DNA of 64,000 bases from Sinohyriopsis cumingii (Eukaryota > Mollusca > Bivalvia > Unionida > Unionidae): positions 133,240,825-133,304,824 of the forward strand of contig CM068829.1 of the NCBI GenBank assembly GCA_028554795.2, in the 5' to 3' direction. Under the pieces are notes generated by a model. That model had not been told where the DNA came from. It ran no database searches and saw only the letters and a list, made by a program, of their open reading frames with translations. The position numbers were made by a program, and so were the translations under genes. Shown piece by piece: positions 1-8,291 of this stretch; position 1 is the stretch's first letter; each line of letters begins with the position of its first letter.

Positions 1-73
1 CCAAATTTCAATTTTACACTTACAAAATCCATAAAGCCAAAACTCAATTCAAGATTAAAAATATAATTAGCTG

Positions 74-421
74 CTAAATTCCTGACACCATCTTCTCTAG
101 CCAAGGTAGCGATATGATAACCCTATCTACACCTTGGCGTTTCGAGCAGATATTTATGTGCTTCGGGTCTGTGAATTTCATTGGCATGCCACCGCATCCG
201 ATCAAAATTACGTTGTTCAAATTTGAATACTGATCATACATGATCGAAACAAGTGAACACACAACTTGAATGGACCGATAAATAGGCAATTTTCCAGTGC
301 CGGTCCGTGTTTGTACAAATACATTTGACTCAAATACACCTATAATGACTTCCCTCTGGTACATATTCATACATTCGATGCTAAACTTACAAAGTATCCT
401 TTTTAGGCCAATTGCCTCCAC
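74..421 (-). pseudogene. RecQ-like helicase fragment (degenerate)
   Basis: The minus-strand reading frame carries a run resembling the start of a superfamily-2 RecQ-type helicase: a QREVI-like Q-motif region, a V-F-V-Q-T-R-T-G-T-G-K segment matching Walker A (motif I), then S-L-V-S-I-M-Y-D-Q, which looks like motif Ia of RecQ proteins. No ATG opens the frame (the first codon is GTG) and only about 115 residues remain, so it is either one exon or a decayed repeat-borne copy. RecQ-like fragments are frequent in invertebrate repeats, so a transposon remnant is as likely as a gene. The family assignment rests on a short motif only. Confidence 0.4.
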
Positions 422-517
422 TATTTTCGGCCGATGTACAATGCACCACGCTATTGGTTAGTTGGCGTTGCATACTAAGGGAGGCAACTCACGAAATCCA
501 ATAGCTGTCGCTAGGAC

Positions 518-1163
<646 letters not shown>

Positions 1164-1173
1164 GTTGTCACAG

Positions 1174-1360
1174 GGAGCGACAAATGCCCATAGGAGAGTC
1201 CATGATTCCAGACACATGTGACCTGAACGAACTTGCTAATCTTGGTAGCAGATACTCTGACCTGTACGATAACGAGTGGCTGAATGCCTTCGATGTCATG
1301 ACAAGTAAGTTTCATGCAGATGAAAAGAGTGTCATTGAATTTCTTCGACGGATATTGTTG
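1174..1360 (+). CDS. Mieap/SPATA18-like gene, internal exon
   Basis: Internal exon of a host gene on the plus strand. The acceptor follows TTGTTGTCACAG and the donor is TTG|GTAAAC. The first base completes a split codon, followed by 62 codons that end in phase 0. The encoded segment includes [13 protein letters not shown] followed by [14 protein letters not shown], the helical pattern seen in the middle of mitochondria-eating-protein (Mieap) family members. It joins in frame to the exon at 1816. Mieap acts in mitochondrial quality control in vertebrates; invertebrate family members are largely uncharacterised. The upstream exons are not recognisable in this window. The family name rests mainly on the last exon, and no expression evidence is available. 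Confidence 0.65.
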
Positions 1361-1815
1361 GTAAACACTCTTAACTGGGCTACATTTGTCTAAGCTAAAA
1401 ATCGTTCAGTGACTATTCATCGCATTTTATTGAACCAAAATATCACTGATGACATCAATATATAATCCAAAGCTTTTTTGCTCCTGAAATCGAAATCATA
1501 CATAAAAACAGCTGCATATATCCACATCTAAATTTCATCAGACGATTGTTTTATATCAAAGTGAGTATCATGTAAATATTAAGGTGTTTTAAATCAATTG
1601 CCTGTTGATCGAATTTAATATTAATGCTGCAAATATTCATCTCTGAATTTATTGGTAGGAAATTTTTAAATCAAAATATATTGCGCATAAATATTGAGAA
1701 AGAATGTTGAATCAATTGCCTTGGATCATTATCACTTGTGTTATGTTGTTGTAAATACTATACACTCCTTCTGATGTTTCTGATGCCCCACATTGAGTCA
1801 ATTTACATTTTACAG

Positions 1816-1896
1816 GAATGCTACAAAAATGCCTTTGAGATGTCTGAAATGCAAATGATGAAAGCCGAACATGTTCTCACTGGAAGCTCAAACAGG
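1816..1896 (+). CDS. Mieap/SPATA18-like gene, internal exon
   Basis: A 27-codon exon in phase 0 at both ends. The acceptor is TTTTACAG|GAATGC and the donor is AACAGG|GTTAGTG. Joined to the preceding exon it continues the helix as I-L-L then E-C-Y-K-N-A-F-E-M-S, which fits the Mieap-family pattern. The following intron contains the whole of Polinton element 1, so the next exon lies at 23579. Confidence 0.6.
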
Positions 1897-2285
1897 GTTA
1901 GTGAGTTCATGTCATAGTTGTTATAAGTCTTTCTTTTGTCAATAGCTAGTCAGATTAACTTATTAGGTCCAGGAAATAATTACAGATCGTTATGCATGAG
2001 AGGGGAGGGGGAACAGAAAACAGAAAGGACCGCGATGAAAATGTGTATTATATTCAATTCATTTAGAAAACGGGGATTACTAATGCTTTTTATTGTTATT
2101 TTCATACGTCACTAATGATTAATGTGTGGAAATTCATCATATATCAACCACATACGGTCGCGAGAATGTTTATATATGCGTATTACTGCGGCATCTGCGG
2201 ATCACAATTTGATATACCAATAGTATTGGTATATCAAATTGCTTTATACCAACACTTTAAAAGCCATGTTATTTTTAGTGAATGT

Positions 2286-2288
<3 letters not shown>

Positions 2289-2377
<89 letters not shown>
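2289..2377. repeat. (AT)n microsatellite
   Basis: About 89 bp of AT dinucleotide repeat inside the Mieap-like intron. Confidence 0.97.
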
Positions 2378-2380
<3 letters not shown>

Positions 2381-2594
2381 CTCCAAACCACCAAACCAGT
2401 TTTAGTATATTCTTGTCATTGTATTTAAATTTCTTCCATGTAAATATGTTTCCTAGCATATAATGTGGGGTCTAGTGAGAGAGAGAATTATAAATATACA
2501 CCACCCAGAACGGAAAGTGATATACCTGGATTCTATAGAAGAATGTTTGATAATAGTAGGCAGATTGAATATTTTAATACAAATAATACCATCA

Positions 2595-2600
2595 TACAGG
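2595..2600. other. Target-site duplication of element 1, left copy
   Basis: TACAGG directly precedes the element terminus AGTAGTTAAT and is repeated exactly at 22858-22863 after the other terminus. A 6-bp duplication is the hallmark of Polinton integration by a retroviral-type integrase. Confidence 0.93.
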
Positions 2601-3030
2601 AGTAGTTAATGGGGATCTTATAGGGTCTATGGGATTTATCATTACAGACCCCCTTGGGAACATATAGGGTCTATGTAAATTTAACATGGAGAAAAATCGT
2701 GGGAACATATAGGGTCTATGGGAATTAACATGGCCAAAAACCCTGGGACAATATAGGGTCTATGTAAATTTAACATGGAGAAAAATCGTGGGAACATATA
2801 GGGTCTATGGGAATTAACATGGCCAAAAACCCTGGGACAATATAGGGTCTATGTAAATTTAACATGGACATAAACCCTTGGGACTGTATAGGGTCTATGT
2901 AAAATTGAAACAGGGAGGGTCTCTATTTTTTTTTTAAAAAAATTAAAAAAAATAAAAAATAAAAAAAGGGGTAGGCAATTCAAAGACTATCTCTTTTCGA
3001 GAAATATGGCTGGCCCTGAAAAGGGCCTTT
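2601..3030 (+). repeat. Left terminal inverted repeat of element 1
   Basis: Matches the reverse complement of 22428-22857. The outer ~290 bp is about seven tandem ~45-bp units, each with a core TATAGGGTCTATG; alternate units share AATTTAACATGGAG or AATTAACATGGCC plus an AAAAATCG-like spacer. An A/T homopolymer block follows, then a histone-type stem-loop with its downstream box at the inner edge. The terminus is 5'-AGTAGTTAATGG. Confidence 0.95.
3012..3027 (-). terminator. Histone-type 3' stem-loop and downstream element (TIR copy, gene a)
   Basis: The minus strand reads CCAAA-GGCCCT-TTTC-AGGGCC-AGCC, a 6-bp stem with a 4-nt loop. GAAAAGAG follows after exactly 13 nt (2991-2998), like a histone downstream element able to pair with the CUCUUUU of U7 snRNA. 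It lies 34 nt past the stop codon of the coiled-coil gene at 3062. Stem, loop, flanks and spacing all match replication-dependent histone mRNA ends; function is inferred. Confidence 0.8.
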
Positions 3031-3061
3031 GGGTTTTCTTCTTCTTCTTCTTCTTCTTCTT

Positions 3062-3448
3062 CTAATTTCTTCTTTTCCTCCACCAAGTTCTTATTTTATC
3101 TCCTACACTCTTCTTCTCTTTCTTTTTTTTCTTCTCCTCCTCTTCTTTCTTCTTCTCTTCCTCCTCTTCTTTCTTCCTCTTTTCATTTTCTTCTTCTTTT
3201 TCAATCTTTTCGTTCCATTTGCGTATTCTTATTCTTTCCTCTTCATCCTCCTTCTCCTCCTTGATCTCTTTCATGACACCACTAATCTTGTCCTTTGCTT
3301 TCCTTAAGTTATTAATTTCCATCTTCACACGATGGGGACTATAGGAATAATGGTCTTCAACCAGTCTTAATAGCATCTGTTCCATTATTCCTAAGTTGTC
3401 TAAAACGTCTTGCAAGGTTTGAATTTTGTCGATTTGGTTTGACGCCAT
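3062..3448 (-). CDS. Left-end cassette gene a: charged coiled-coil protein
   Basis: 128 residues from an ATG at 3446-3448. The N-terminal half is helical (L-Q-D-V-L-D-N-L-G-I-M-E-Q-M-L-L). The C-terminal half is an extended Glu/Lys-rich coiled coil ending in a basic amphipathic tail K-I-R-T-W-W-R-K-R-R-N. No enzyme motif, signal peptide or membrane segment is visible. It is the outermost left gene, transcribed outward, with its own TATA plus shared upstream box (3497-3535) and a histone-type stem-loop after the stop. The same slot in element 2 holds a different protein with a similar C-terminal tail. Function unknown; small size, outer position and separate promoter would fit an early or host-interaction gene, which is inference. 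Confidence 0.7.
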   Translation of the reverse strand: MASNQIDKIQTLQDVLDNLGIMEQMLLRLVEDHYSYSPHRVKMEINNLRKAKDKISGVMKEIKEEKEDEEERIRIRKWNEKIEKEEENEKRKKEEEEEKKKEEEEKKKKKEKKSVGDKIRTWWRKRRN

Positions 3449-3496
3449 CTTCTTTTTATTCTTTGCAGAATGGTTTGAACAACGAACACTGTGGGT

Positions 3497-3535
3497 TATT
3501 ATAGTGAAAGCGCGGACGTGATGGAAAACATCCCC
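3497..3535 (-). promoter_or_regulatory. Cassette promoter (TATA plus conserved upstream box), gene a
   Basis: On the minus strand a ~30-bp box ending CACGTCCGCGCTTTC is followed directly by TATAATAA, about 55 nt before the gene a start codon. The same box and TATA arrangement recurs at 4303-4340, 5157-5195 and at three sites in element 2. A weaker second copy of the box lies at about 3575-3605. Confidence 0.7.
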
Positions 3536-3835
3536 TAAAAAACATAAAATCGATCTTACCTAGATCATGACCCAACAACGCGCGAACGTGAAGGAAAACA
3601 TCCCCACTTTTTTCATTTCATATAATATAACCCAAACTATACTCTCCACATACGCTAAGAAACAATAAAGAAACCCATAATCTACTATTCACACAAACTT
3701 ACTTTATTAGTTACTAACACAAACACACAATCACATACACTCCCACTATTAATAAAGAGTTAGTGTTTATTTTCACACTACTCTACCTACACACACTGGC
3801 AAATCGATCGTTATTTCTTTTCTAGAGTATTGGGT
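3536..3835. other. AT-rich cassette spacer
   Basis: No gene seen. Contains a partial second promoter box, one unit of the sequence that forms an 89-bp tandem array in element 2, and a block around 3755-3825 (GTTAGTGTTTATTTTCACAC to GGCAAATCGATCG) that recurs at about 4625-4695 and twice in element 2. Cassettes are therefore duplicated together with their spacers. Confidence 0.6.
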
Positions 3836-3851
3836 AGCCCTGAAAAGGGCT
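3836..3851 (-). terminator. Histone-type 3' stem-loop and downstream element (gene b)
   Basis: Minus strand AGCCCT-TTTC-AGGGCT-ACCC, then GAAAAGAA 13 nt later (3815-3822). It lies 30 nt after the stop codon at 3881. The outer base pair is A-T instead of G-C, but loop, ACC flank and spacing are retained. Confidence 0.78.
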
Positions 3852-3880
3852 GTTTTGTTTGGAACTTCATGGACACCTGG

Positions 3881-4249
3881 TTAATGGTGGCACCTTCCAG
3901 GCCTGGCGCCACATACGCATCTTATCCCCCAGTTACTTTTTACCTTTTGGGGGGAGAGAGCAGAGACAGGATATGTCGCTTCAGAATCCCAATTTTCGCT
4001 CTCTGGGATTTTGAAATTTTTTCTTCTCTCCTTTTCCTCCTCCTCTTCTTTGTTTCTTCTTTCCTCTTTATATCTTCTTTCTTCTTCTTCTTCTTTATAT
4101 CTTCTCTCCTCCTCTTCTTTGTTTCTTCTTTCCTCCTCTCTTATCCTTCCCTCCTCGACAATGGCTTCCGCGGCCAGTTCATTTAATATGCGCCTGGCAT
4201 ATTCCAGATGCACATGAAGCTCCAACAGTTTCTCAAGTCTCGTGTTCAT
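3881..4249 (-). CDS. Left-end cassette gene b: coiled-coil protein with Cys-rich tail
   Basis: 122 residues from the ATG at 4247-4249, chosen because the frame further upstream has no ATG and this Met is conserved in element 2 (35323). The N-terminus has a heptad-type helix (K-L-L-E-L-H-V-H-L-E-Y-A-R-R-I-L-N-E-L). A long Glu/Arg coiled coil with imperfect EERRYKEE-type repeats follows, then a C-terminal segment ending R-C-V-C-G-A-R-P-G-R-C-H-H that is almost identical in the two elements. The conserved ends with a variable-length middle suggest a real protein with functional termini. Own TATA/box promoter and histone-type stem-loop. Function unknown. Confidence 0.72.
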   Translation of the reverse strand: MNTRLEKLLELHVHLEYARRILNELAAEAIVEEGRIREEERRNKEEEERRYKEEEEERRYKEERRNKEEEEEKERRKNFKIPESENWDSEATYPVSALSPQKVKSNWGIRCVCGARPGRCHH

Positions 4250-4302
4250 TTTTTGGTGTTGATCAATCAACAAGGGTAGCTGGACTGCCGAACGAGTTTC
4301 AA

Positions 4303-4340
4303 TTTATACTGAAAGCGCGGACGTGAAGGAAAACATCCCC
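4303..4340 (-). promoter_or_regulatory. Cassette promoter, gene b
   Basis: TATAAA on the minus strand (4303-4308) is directly preceded by the shared box (4311-4340). TATA lies about 58 nt from the start codon at 4249, the same geometry as genes a and c. Confidence 0.7.
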
Positions 4341-4708
4341 CTAATAACATAAAATTCATCTTACCTAGATCATGACCAAAAAAAACAACAACGCGCGGAC
4401 CTAAAAGAAACACTCACTCACTTTTTATGCTACCCATCACTATTTTAAAATTTTTTTATAAATCACTTCAATAGACTATCCACATACGCAAAGCAATTCA
4501 ATCTCACTCCAAATATACACCTCAAACACTAAGAAAAGATATCATTTTAATCTACTATCCACACCAACTTACTTGAGCTCTTACAAACACAAACACACCA
4601 ACACATACACTTTCACTATCAATAAAGAGTTAGTGTTTATTTTCACACTACTCTACCTACACACACATTGGCAAATCGATCGTTACTTCTTTTCTAGAGT
4701 ATTGGGGT
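4341..4708. other. AT-rich cassette spacer
   Basis: No gene seen. A duplicate of the 3536-3835 spacer, with the conserved GTTAGTGTTTATTTTCACAC to GGCAAATCGATCG block at its right end. Confidence 0.55.
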
Positions 4709-4724
4709 AGCCCTGAAAAGGGCT
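4709..4724 (-). terminator. Histone-type 3' stem-loop and downstream element (gene c)
   Basis: Minus strand AGCCCT-TTTC-AGGGCT-ACCCC, with GAAAAGAA at 4687-4694, 14 nt away (one extra base). It lies 29 nt past the stop codon at 4753. Confidence 0.78.
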
Positions 4725-4752
4725 GTTTTTTTGTTTGCTATGGCATTCTTTT

Positions 4753-5103
4753 TTAGTTTCTAAGAATGCGATGTCCTCTGAGGATAGACTTTCTGGCGAT
4801 AGGTCTGCTTCTTCGGAAAGAGAAGAAGAACTCTTTGGTGTCGATACGACAATCGACAAAGCCTCTGTCAGCTTCAGGTTGTTGCTGCTGTTGCTGTTGT
4901 TGCTGCTGTCTCTGAAGTCTGTACTTCTCCGTCCATTCTTCTTTTTCCCTGTTCACTTCTTCTCTGAAGAGCTCTTCTATCAGGTCTTCAGTGATTTTTA
5001 ACATTCTCACATTCTCTATTTCTTCTGGCTTCGGTATCAGACTGTGTCTGACCCTATGCAAATTCACGTAGGCTTCGTTGAGCTTAGCTAGTTTGGAGCA
5101 CAT
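4753..5103 (-). CDS. Left-end cassette gene c: coiled-coil protein with polyglutamine tract
   Basis: 116 residues from the ATG at 5101-5103; the longer open frame upstream lacks an ATG, and this Met is conserved in element 2. An N-terminal helix (K-L-A-K-L-N-E-A-Y-V-N-L-H) resembles that of gene b. A Glu/Arg helical region follows, then a run of ten glutamines, and a C-terminal part ending F-R-R-S-R-P-I-A-R with Arg-rich character. Promoter box, TATA and stem-loop as in genes a and b. No enzymatic motif. Shared cassette architecture and N-terminal helix suggest b and c are old paralogues. In element 2 the frame is broken by one inserted T. Confidence 0.68.
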   Translation of the reverse strand: MCSKLAKLNEAYVNLHRVRHSLIPKPEEIENVRMLKITEDLIEELFREEVNREKEEWTEKYRLQRQQQQQQQQQQPEADRGFVDCRIDTKEFFFSFRRSRPIARKSILRGHRILRN

Positions 5104-5156
5104 CTTCTTAGGAGGATGAGTCGACAATGGATGGCTAGACTGGAAACAACCCCGGT

Positions 5157-5195
5157 TATTATAGTGAAAGCGCGGACGTGAAGGAAAACATCCCC
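5157..5195 (-). promoter_or_regulatory. Cassette promoter, gene c
   Basis: TATAATAA on the minus strand (5157-5164) abuts the conserved box (5166-5195), about 60 nt from the start codon at 5103. Confidence 0.7.
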
Positions 5196-5322
5196 CACAC
5201 GATTTTCGATTCGCAACGTTCAGTGATTGTCATGAGAGGGATAGTAAGAAATGAAAGAGCATCAATTCAACATTCTTATAGCTAAACAAAAGACAAAAGC
5301 ATTTTTTCAAAACACAACATTT

Positions 5323-5328
5323 TTTATT
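5323..5328 (-). terminator. Poly(A) signal AATAAA for the capsid/integrase block
   Basis: TTTATT on the plus strand reads AATAAA on the minus strand about 105 nt after the protease stop codon. No histone-type stem-loop is found here, so this block appears to use ordinary polyadenylation. The surrounding 5196-5433 is A/T-rich non-coding sequence. Confidence 0.5.
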
Positions 5329-5433
5329 CAAAAATCACTTAACACTAAACAACAACTCTAACATTTTTAACAATAATCCAACACTATAACATCAAACCAT
5401 ATTTTTTCAAATCACTAACATTTTTTTCTCAAT

Positions 5434-5994
5434 CTACTTTAAACAGGGCTGACAACGTTGTGAATGAAATTGTGATTTCCACTGTTGGAAATCATTAGGC
5501 CATTGATGGACACTACGTTTCCTAGCTTGAGACAAAAGATAAGCATAATGGTCACAAAACCATCGATCTACTTTCACATCGTTTCTAGCAGAAGAACGAG
5601 GATCGAAATGAGTCACTAAATGTTCTAAGGAATAGCCCAGGCTGCGATGATGCAGAAAATACACACAGTACTGTCCACACACCAAGGAATCTGTGCCTTG
5701 TAATTTCACATTATTGAATCGGGTGGTTTGAGCATTTCTTCTCATAAAGTCGATGATATCGTCTTCCAAAGGGGGCAATCCGTACGAATCAAAATATTCC
5801 ACACAGCCTTCTTGAGGAAAGTAGACGGCTACCCAGTGGGTTCCTGGGAGATGACTGTCGTCCGTGTTGATTACGTAAGCTTGATGGTCTTTAGGTTTGC
5901 GATGAGGGAGTTCATCTTTAGCACAGACGACAGGATTCCAAGAAGCCGTATACGAACTGTGGATCAAAAGGTAATAAAGTTCCCAGGTATCCAT
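5434..5994 (-). CDS. Adenain-like cysteine protease (maturation protease)
   Basis: 186 residues from the ATG at 5992-5994; the frame upstream lacks an ATG. This is the Polinton/adenovirus-type C5 (Ulp1-fold) protease, which processes virion precursors. Visible active-site residues are His53 in G-T-H-W-V-A-V-Y, Asp69 in E-Y-F-D-S-Y-G, Gln99, and Cys106 in S-L-V-C-G-Q-Y-C. The Gln to Cys spacing of seven and the CG dipeptide are typical of the clan. The length is close to the usual ~200 residues. It is the last gene of a head-to-tail block running from 11388. Candidate cleavage sites (Gly-Gly or Gly-X-Gly before hydrophobic stretches) occur in the basic proteins at 7868, 11438 and 11909. The gene is wholly deleted in element 2. 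Confidence 0.93.
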   Translation of the reverse strand: MDTWELYYLLIHSSYTASWNPVVCAKDELPHRKPKDHQAYVINTDDSHLPGTHWVAVYFPQEGCVEYFDSYGLPPLEDDIIDFMRRNAQTTRFNNVKLQGTDSLVCGQYCVYFLHHRSLGYSLEHLVTHFDPRSSARNDVKVDRWFCDHYAYLLSQARKRSVHQWPNDFQQWKSQFHSQRCQPCLK

Positions 5995-6014
5995 TGATTT
6001 GTGTTTTTTCTTCT

Positions 6015-6518
6015 TCACAGGTAATAATAAGTCGTCAATTCGATCCTGACTTTTTGCTTGAAAATGTCTGACGAATAAACGGTTATTCGTTCTGTTTCCT
6101 CACTCTGATTCAGGAGAGCTTCGATACGATGGATCTCTTGAGTGGTTAATGGTGCACAAGAATGCTCACGCAAGTCTTTATACCACTGGTGCAACACGTC
6201 TTTGTTTGAGATGAGACTCCAAGCTTCGTCCAGATACTCGTCCAATTTTTCTTCTTGACTTAACATCAGGCATTTATCGTGTTGAATTTGACTGGGATGA
6301 TCGTTTTGACATCCATAGCAATTTTTCTTGATCAATTCCGTCATTTTGTCGACCAAGTGTTTGGCAAAACAGGAGACTAAATGGGCTTCTTGTTCTGGCC
6401 ATCTTGACTTCATCATGACAACTTCTTCGTCTTTGTCTTGGGATCCTTCTTCCACGATCTCCTCACATTCCGTCTCCAAAGTTTCTCCACTTTGTAAAGA
6501 GGGATAACAGTCTTCCAT
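6015..6518 (-). CDS. Conserved Cys/His-motif Polinton protein
   Basis: 167 residues from the ATG at 6516-6518, five bases after the major capsid stop codon. The acidic N-terminus is followed by a conserved-looking centre C-Y-G-C-x3-H-P-S-Q-x2-H-x2-C, giving a C-x2-C-x3-H-x5-H-x2-C pattern that could bind zinc, and then a helical C-terminal half. I recognise similar small ORFs next to capsid genes in animal Polintons but know no assigned function. It overlaps neither neighbour; the protease starts 20 bases downstream. The position suggests a virion or assembly factor. Deleted in element 2 together with the protease. Confidence 0.75.
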   Translation of the reverse strand: MEDCYPSLQSGETLETECEEIVEEGSQDKDEEVVMMKSRWPEQEAHLVSCFAKHLVDKMTELIKKNCYGCQNDHPSQIQHDKCLMLSQEEKLDEYLDEAWSLISNKDVLHQWYKDLREHSCAPLTTQEIHRIEALLNQSEETERITVYSSDIFKQKVRIELTTYYYL

Positions 6519-6523
6519 GGTTT

Positions 6524-7855
6524 CTAATAATCTAGAATGACTTCTCTCAAACTGTTGATTTCTATGGTATTATCAAATTCTGCATACAGGATGACGTTCA
6601 ACGTTACATCATCTTCAGGGGTTCGGTTTCCAAACTGAATTTCCACACGAATCTGGCCGGATTTTATAGGGTGGAAATGTCCCTCGTCGCTGCCTTGGTC
6701 TGGAGTGAAATCGAAAGCCCACAAAGCATAGCCTCCGTCATAATCGTCGTACGTAATACCGTGACTGGTGTTGGTTCCTAACTGACCCGTGGCTTCGTAC
6801 AGGGACAAGTACGATCTCAAGTAATTCTTCTTCTCAAAGTCGGGTTCGAAAGGTCGGGTACACAAGGACTTGCCATCACGACTGACTTCGATTTTCTTCA
6901 CGTTGAAGTGATGAAAGTTGAAAGGATTTTTAGTGAAGGCTCCGTTGAAGGCTTCATTCGAGACCATGCCAATGATCAAACGTTTGGGTAGTTGTCCTTG
7001 GAACAGATGATCTTCGATCATGGATTTCTGTCCCCTAGGAATAGTGAAAGTTTTCACTTCCACGCGTCGTATGGGATACTTGGCGGTCGTTCTGCTCAAC
7101 GTCTGACTGATGTCGTTACCTACTTTAGGTAACACTTCCACACGGCGTACGTAGAGTCTGGCTTCTTCGATTTTGGTTTTGTAATCGGCACTGCCAGCTA
7201 TTAAATGGAAAGCGGTACTGCTACGATTCAGTCTCAGGCGAACATTCACCCCGTTCAGCAAATATTTTTCTTGCAACCACATGTCCAAATGCAAACGATC
7301 CATCAGTTCTAAACTTTGGTTGACTCCCATGATTCTCTTTCTTCGTTCTACAAATCCCTCATTGGTGGTTGTTTTTGATTTGGGGTCAGCTTCAAGATCT
7401 GTTTTATCAAATTCGCCCGCTTCGTCAGGTTCCCATAGCACGCAAGCATTGAGATGACTATCCTTGGCATCTATTCCGTACGTCAAGAGATTTTCCAGGT
7501 AGGCACGGTAAGGGTAAGTATCCATGCTGCTACTGACTAGTTTGTTATTCAAGTACAAGTCCACTGAGCTGAACAAGGAATGCATGAAATTGTTGACGGG
7601 AGCTACTGGCTCAGTGTCTATATCATTTCCATCCTTATCTAGAACTTTGACTTTCAAGTACAAGTAACTGCTATTCAGATCGATGTAATCTTCGGGTTGT
7701 CCTTTGATTTCAAACTCGATGGGAGCGGAATCGGCCAATGAGGAGACGGGATGAAATTCCACCCACTGGGATTCTTGCATCGTCATCATGGTGGGGGGCA
7801 TGGCAAACAGATCCAGTTCCGTCTTGGAACAGGCGCAAGACTCTCGGTGCATCAT
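6524..7855 (-). CDS. Major capsid protein (double jelly-roll, hexon-like)
   Basis: 443 residues from an ATG doublet at 7850-7855. This belongs to the Polinton major capsid family often annotated in animals as F54H12.2-like. Recognisable parts are S-A-P-I-E-F-E-I-K-G with Y-I-D-L-N-S-S-Y-L-Y-L-K-V-K near residue 45, N-N-F-M-H-S-L-F-S-S-V-D-L-Y-L-N, P-Y-R-A-Y-L-E-N-L-L-T-Y-G, a central L-D-M-W-L-Q-E-K-Y-L-L-N-G-V, and a C-terminal G-Y-A-L-W-A-F-D-F-T-P-D. The product should form pseudo-hexameric capsomers by trimerisation. It is the sixth gene of a tightly packed block; the basic protein gene ends 12 bases upstream. Against element 2, differences cluster in a few loop-like patches, while the second copy has a 5' frameshift. 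Confidence 0.95.
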   Translation of the reverse strand: MMHRESCACSKTELDLFAMPPTMMTMQESQWVEFHPVSSLADSAPIEFEIKGQPEDYIDLNSSYLYLKVKVLDKDGNDIDTEPVAPVNNFMHSLFSSVDLYLNNKLVSSSMDTYPYRAYLENLLTYGIDAKDSHLNACVLWEPDEAGEFDKTDLEADPKSKTTTNEGFVERRKRIMGVNQSLELMDRLHLDMWLQEKYLLNGVNVRLRLNRSSTAFHLIAGSADYKTKIEEARLYVRRVEVLPKVGNDISQTLSRTTAKYPIRRVEVKTFTIPRGQKSMIEDHLFQGQLPKRLIIGMVSNEAFNGAFTKNPFNFHHFNVKKIEVSRDGKSLCTRPFEPDFEKKNYLRSYLSLYEATGQLGTNTSHGITYDDYDGGYALWAFDFTPDQGSDEGHFHPIKSGQIRVEIQFGNRTPEDDVTLNVILYAEFDNTIEINSLREVILDY

Positions 7856-7867
7856 TTTTTCTGTGTT

Positions 7868-8284
7868 TCAATAATCGAAAACGTCTAAGTCTCGAACGGT
7901 TCTTCTTTTCTTGGCCTTTCTCGCTTGAAGTCTGGTGAAAGGGTGTTTTCTTCGTCGTCTCTTTCTGCCTTGTCCTTGCTGAATGCCTGACTCGGTAGCG
8001 TGCAGGGCATTTATAGGTGTGTCTCGTCGGCCTAAAATGTCTTTGCCCGTTTGCAGCAAGACATTTTTGCCTGCCCTCATGAAGGCTTCTTTAGGGTTTT
8101 GTTTGTCGATGATGACATTTTGGAGAAATTCTTTGCCTTGCGTCAGTGCCGCATCTTTCAAGGCGTGCAATCCGCGTGTCACCATCGGTTTCAACACCGG
8201 GACCACCGAACGAAAGGCCGATTTTAACATATCTCCTAAACCGTGTCCTCGCTGTCGTGCAACCCCTCGGTACACTGGATACAT
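7868..8284 (-). CDS. Basic virion protein with amphipathic N-terminus (pVI/pX-like)
   Basis: 138 residues from the ATG at 8282-8284. The N-terminus has Q-R-G-H-G-L-G-D-M-L-K followed by an amphipathic helix (A-F-R-S-V-V-P-V-L-K-P-M-V). The Q-x-G-x-G context fits an adenain-type cleavage that would free the helix, as in the membrane-lytic adenovirus protein VI. The C-terminal part has two Arg/Lys clusters (G-R-K-R-R-R-R-K-H and K-A-K-K-R-R-T) that look nuclear-localising or DNA-binding. It starts seven bases after the penton stop. The homologue in element 2 is full length and nearly identical, so it is under constraint or recently shared. Exact adenovirus counterpart uncertain. Confidence 0.82.
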   Translation of the reverse strand: MYPVYRGVARQRGHGLGDMLKSAFRSVVPVLKPMVTRGLHALKDAALTQGKEFLQNVIIDKQNPKEAFMRAGKNVLLQTGKDILGRRDTPINALHATESGIQQGQGRKRRRRKHPFTRLQARKAKKRRTVRDLDVFDY

Positions 8285-8291
8285 GACTTAC

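Noticed and set aside
3029-3307. Plus-strand Phe/Leu-rich open frames across the left cassettes
   Set aside because: They are antisense shadows of Glu/Lys-rich coiled-coil coding sequence.
3506-3535. E2F site in the cassette promoter box (GAAAGCGCGG)
   Set aside because: The T-rich and GCGC parts are in the wrong relative order for the E2F consensus on either strand, so S-phase control is argued only from the stem-loops.
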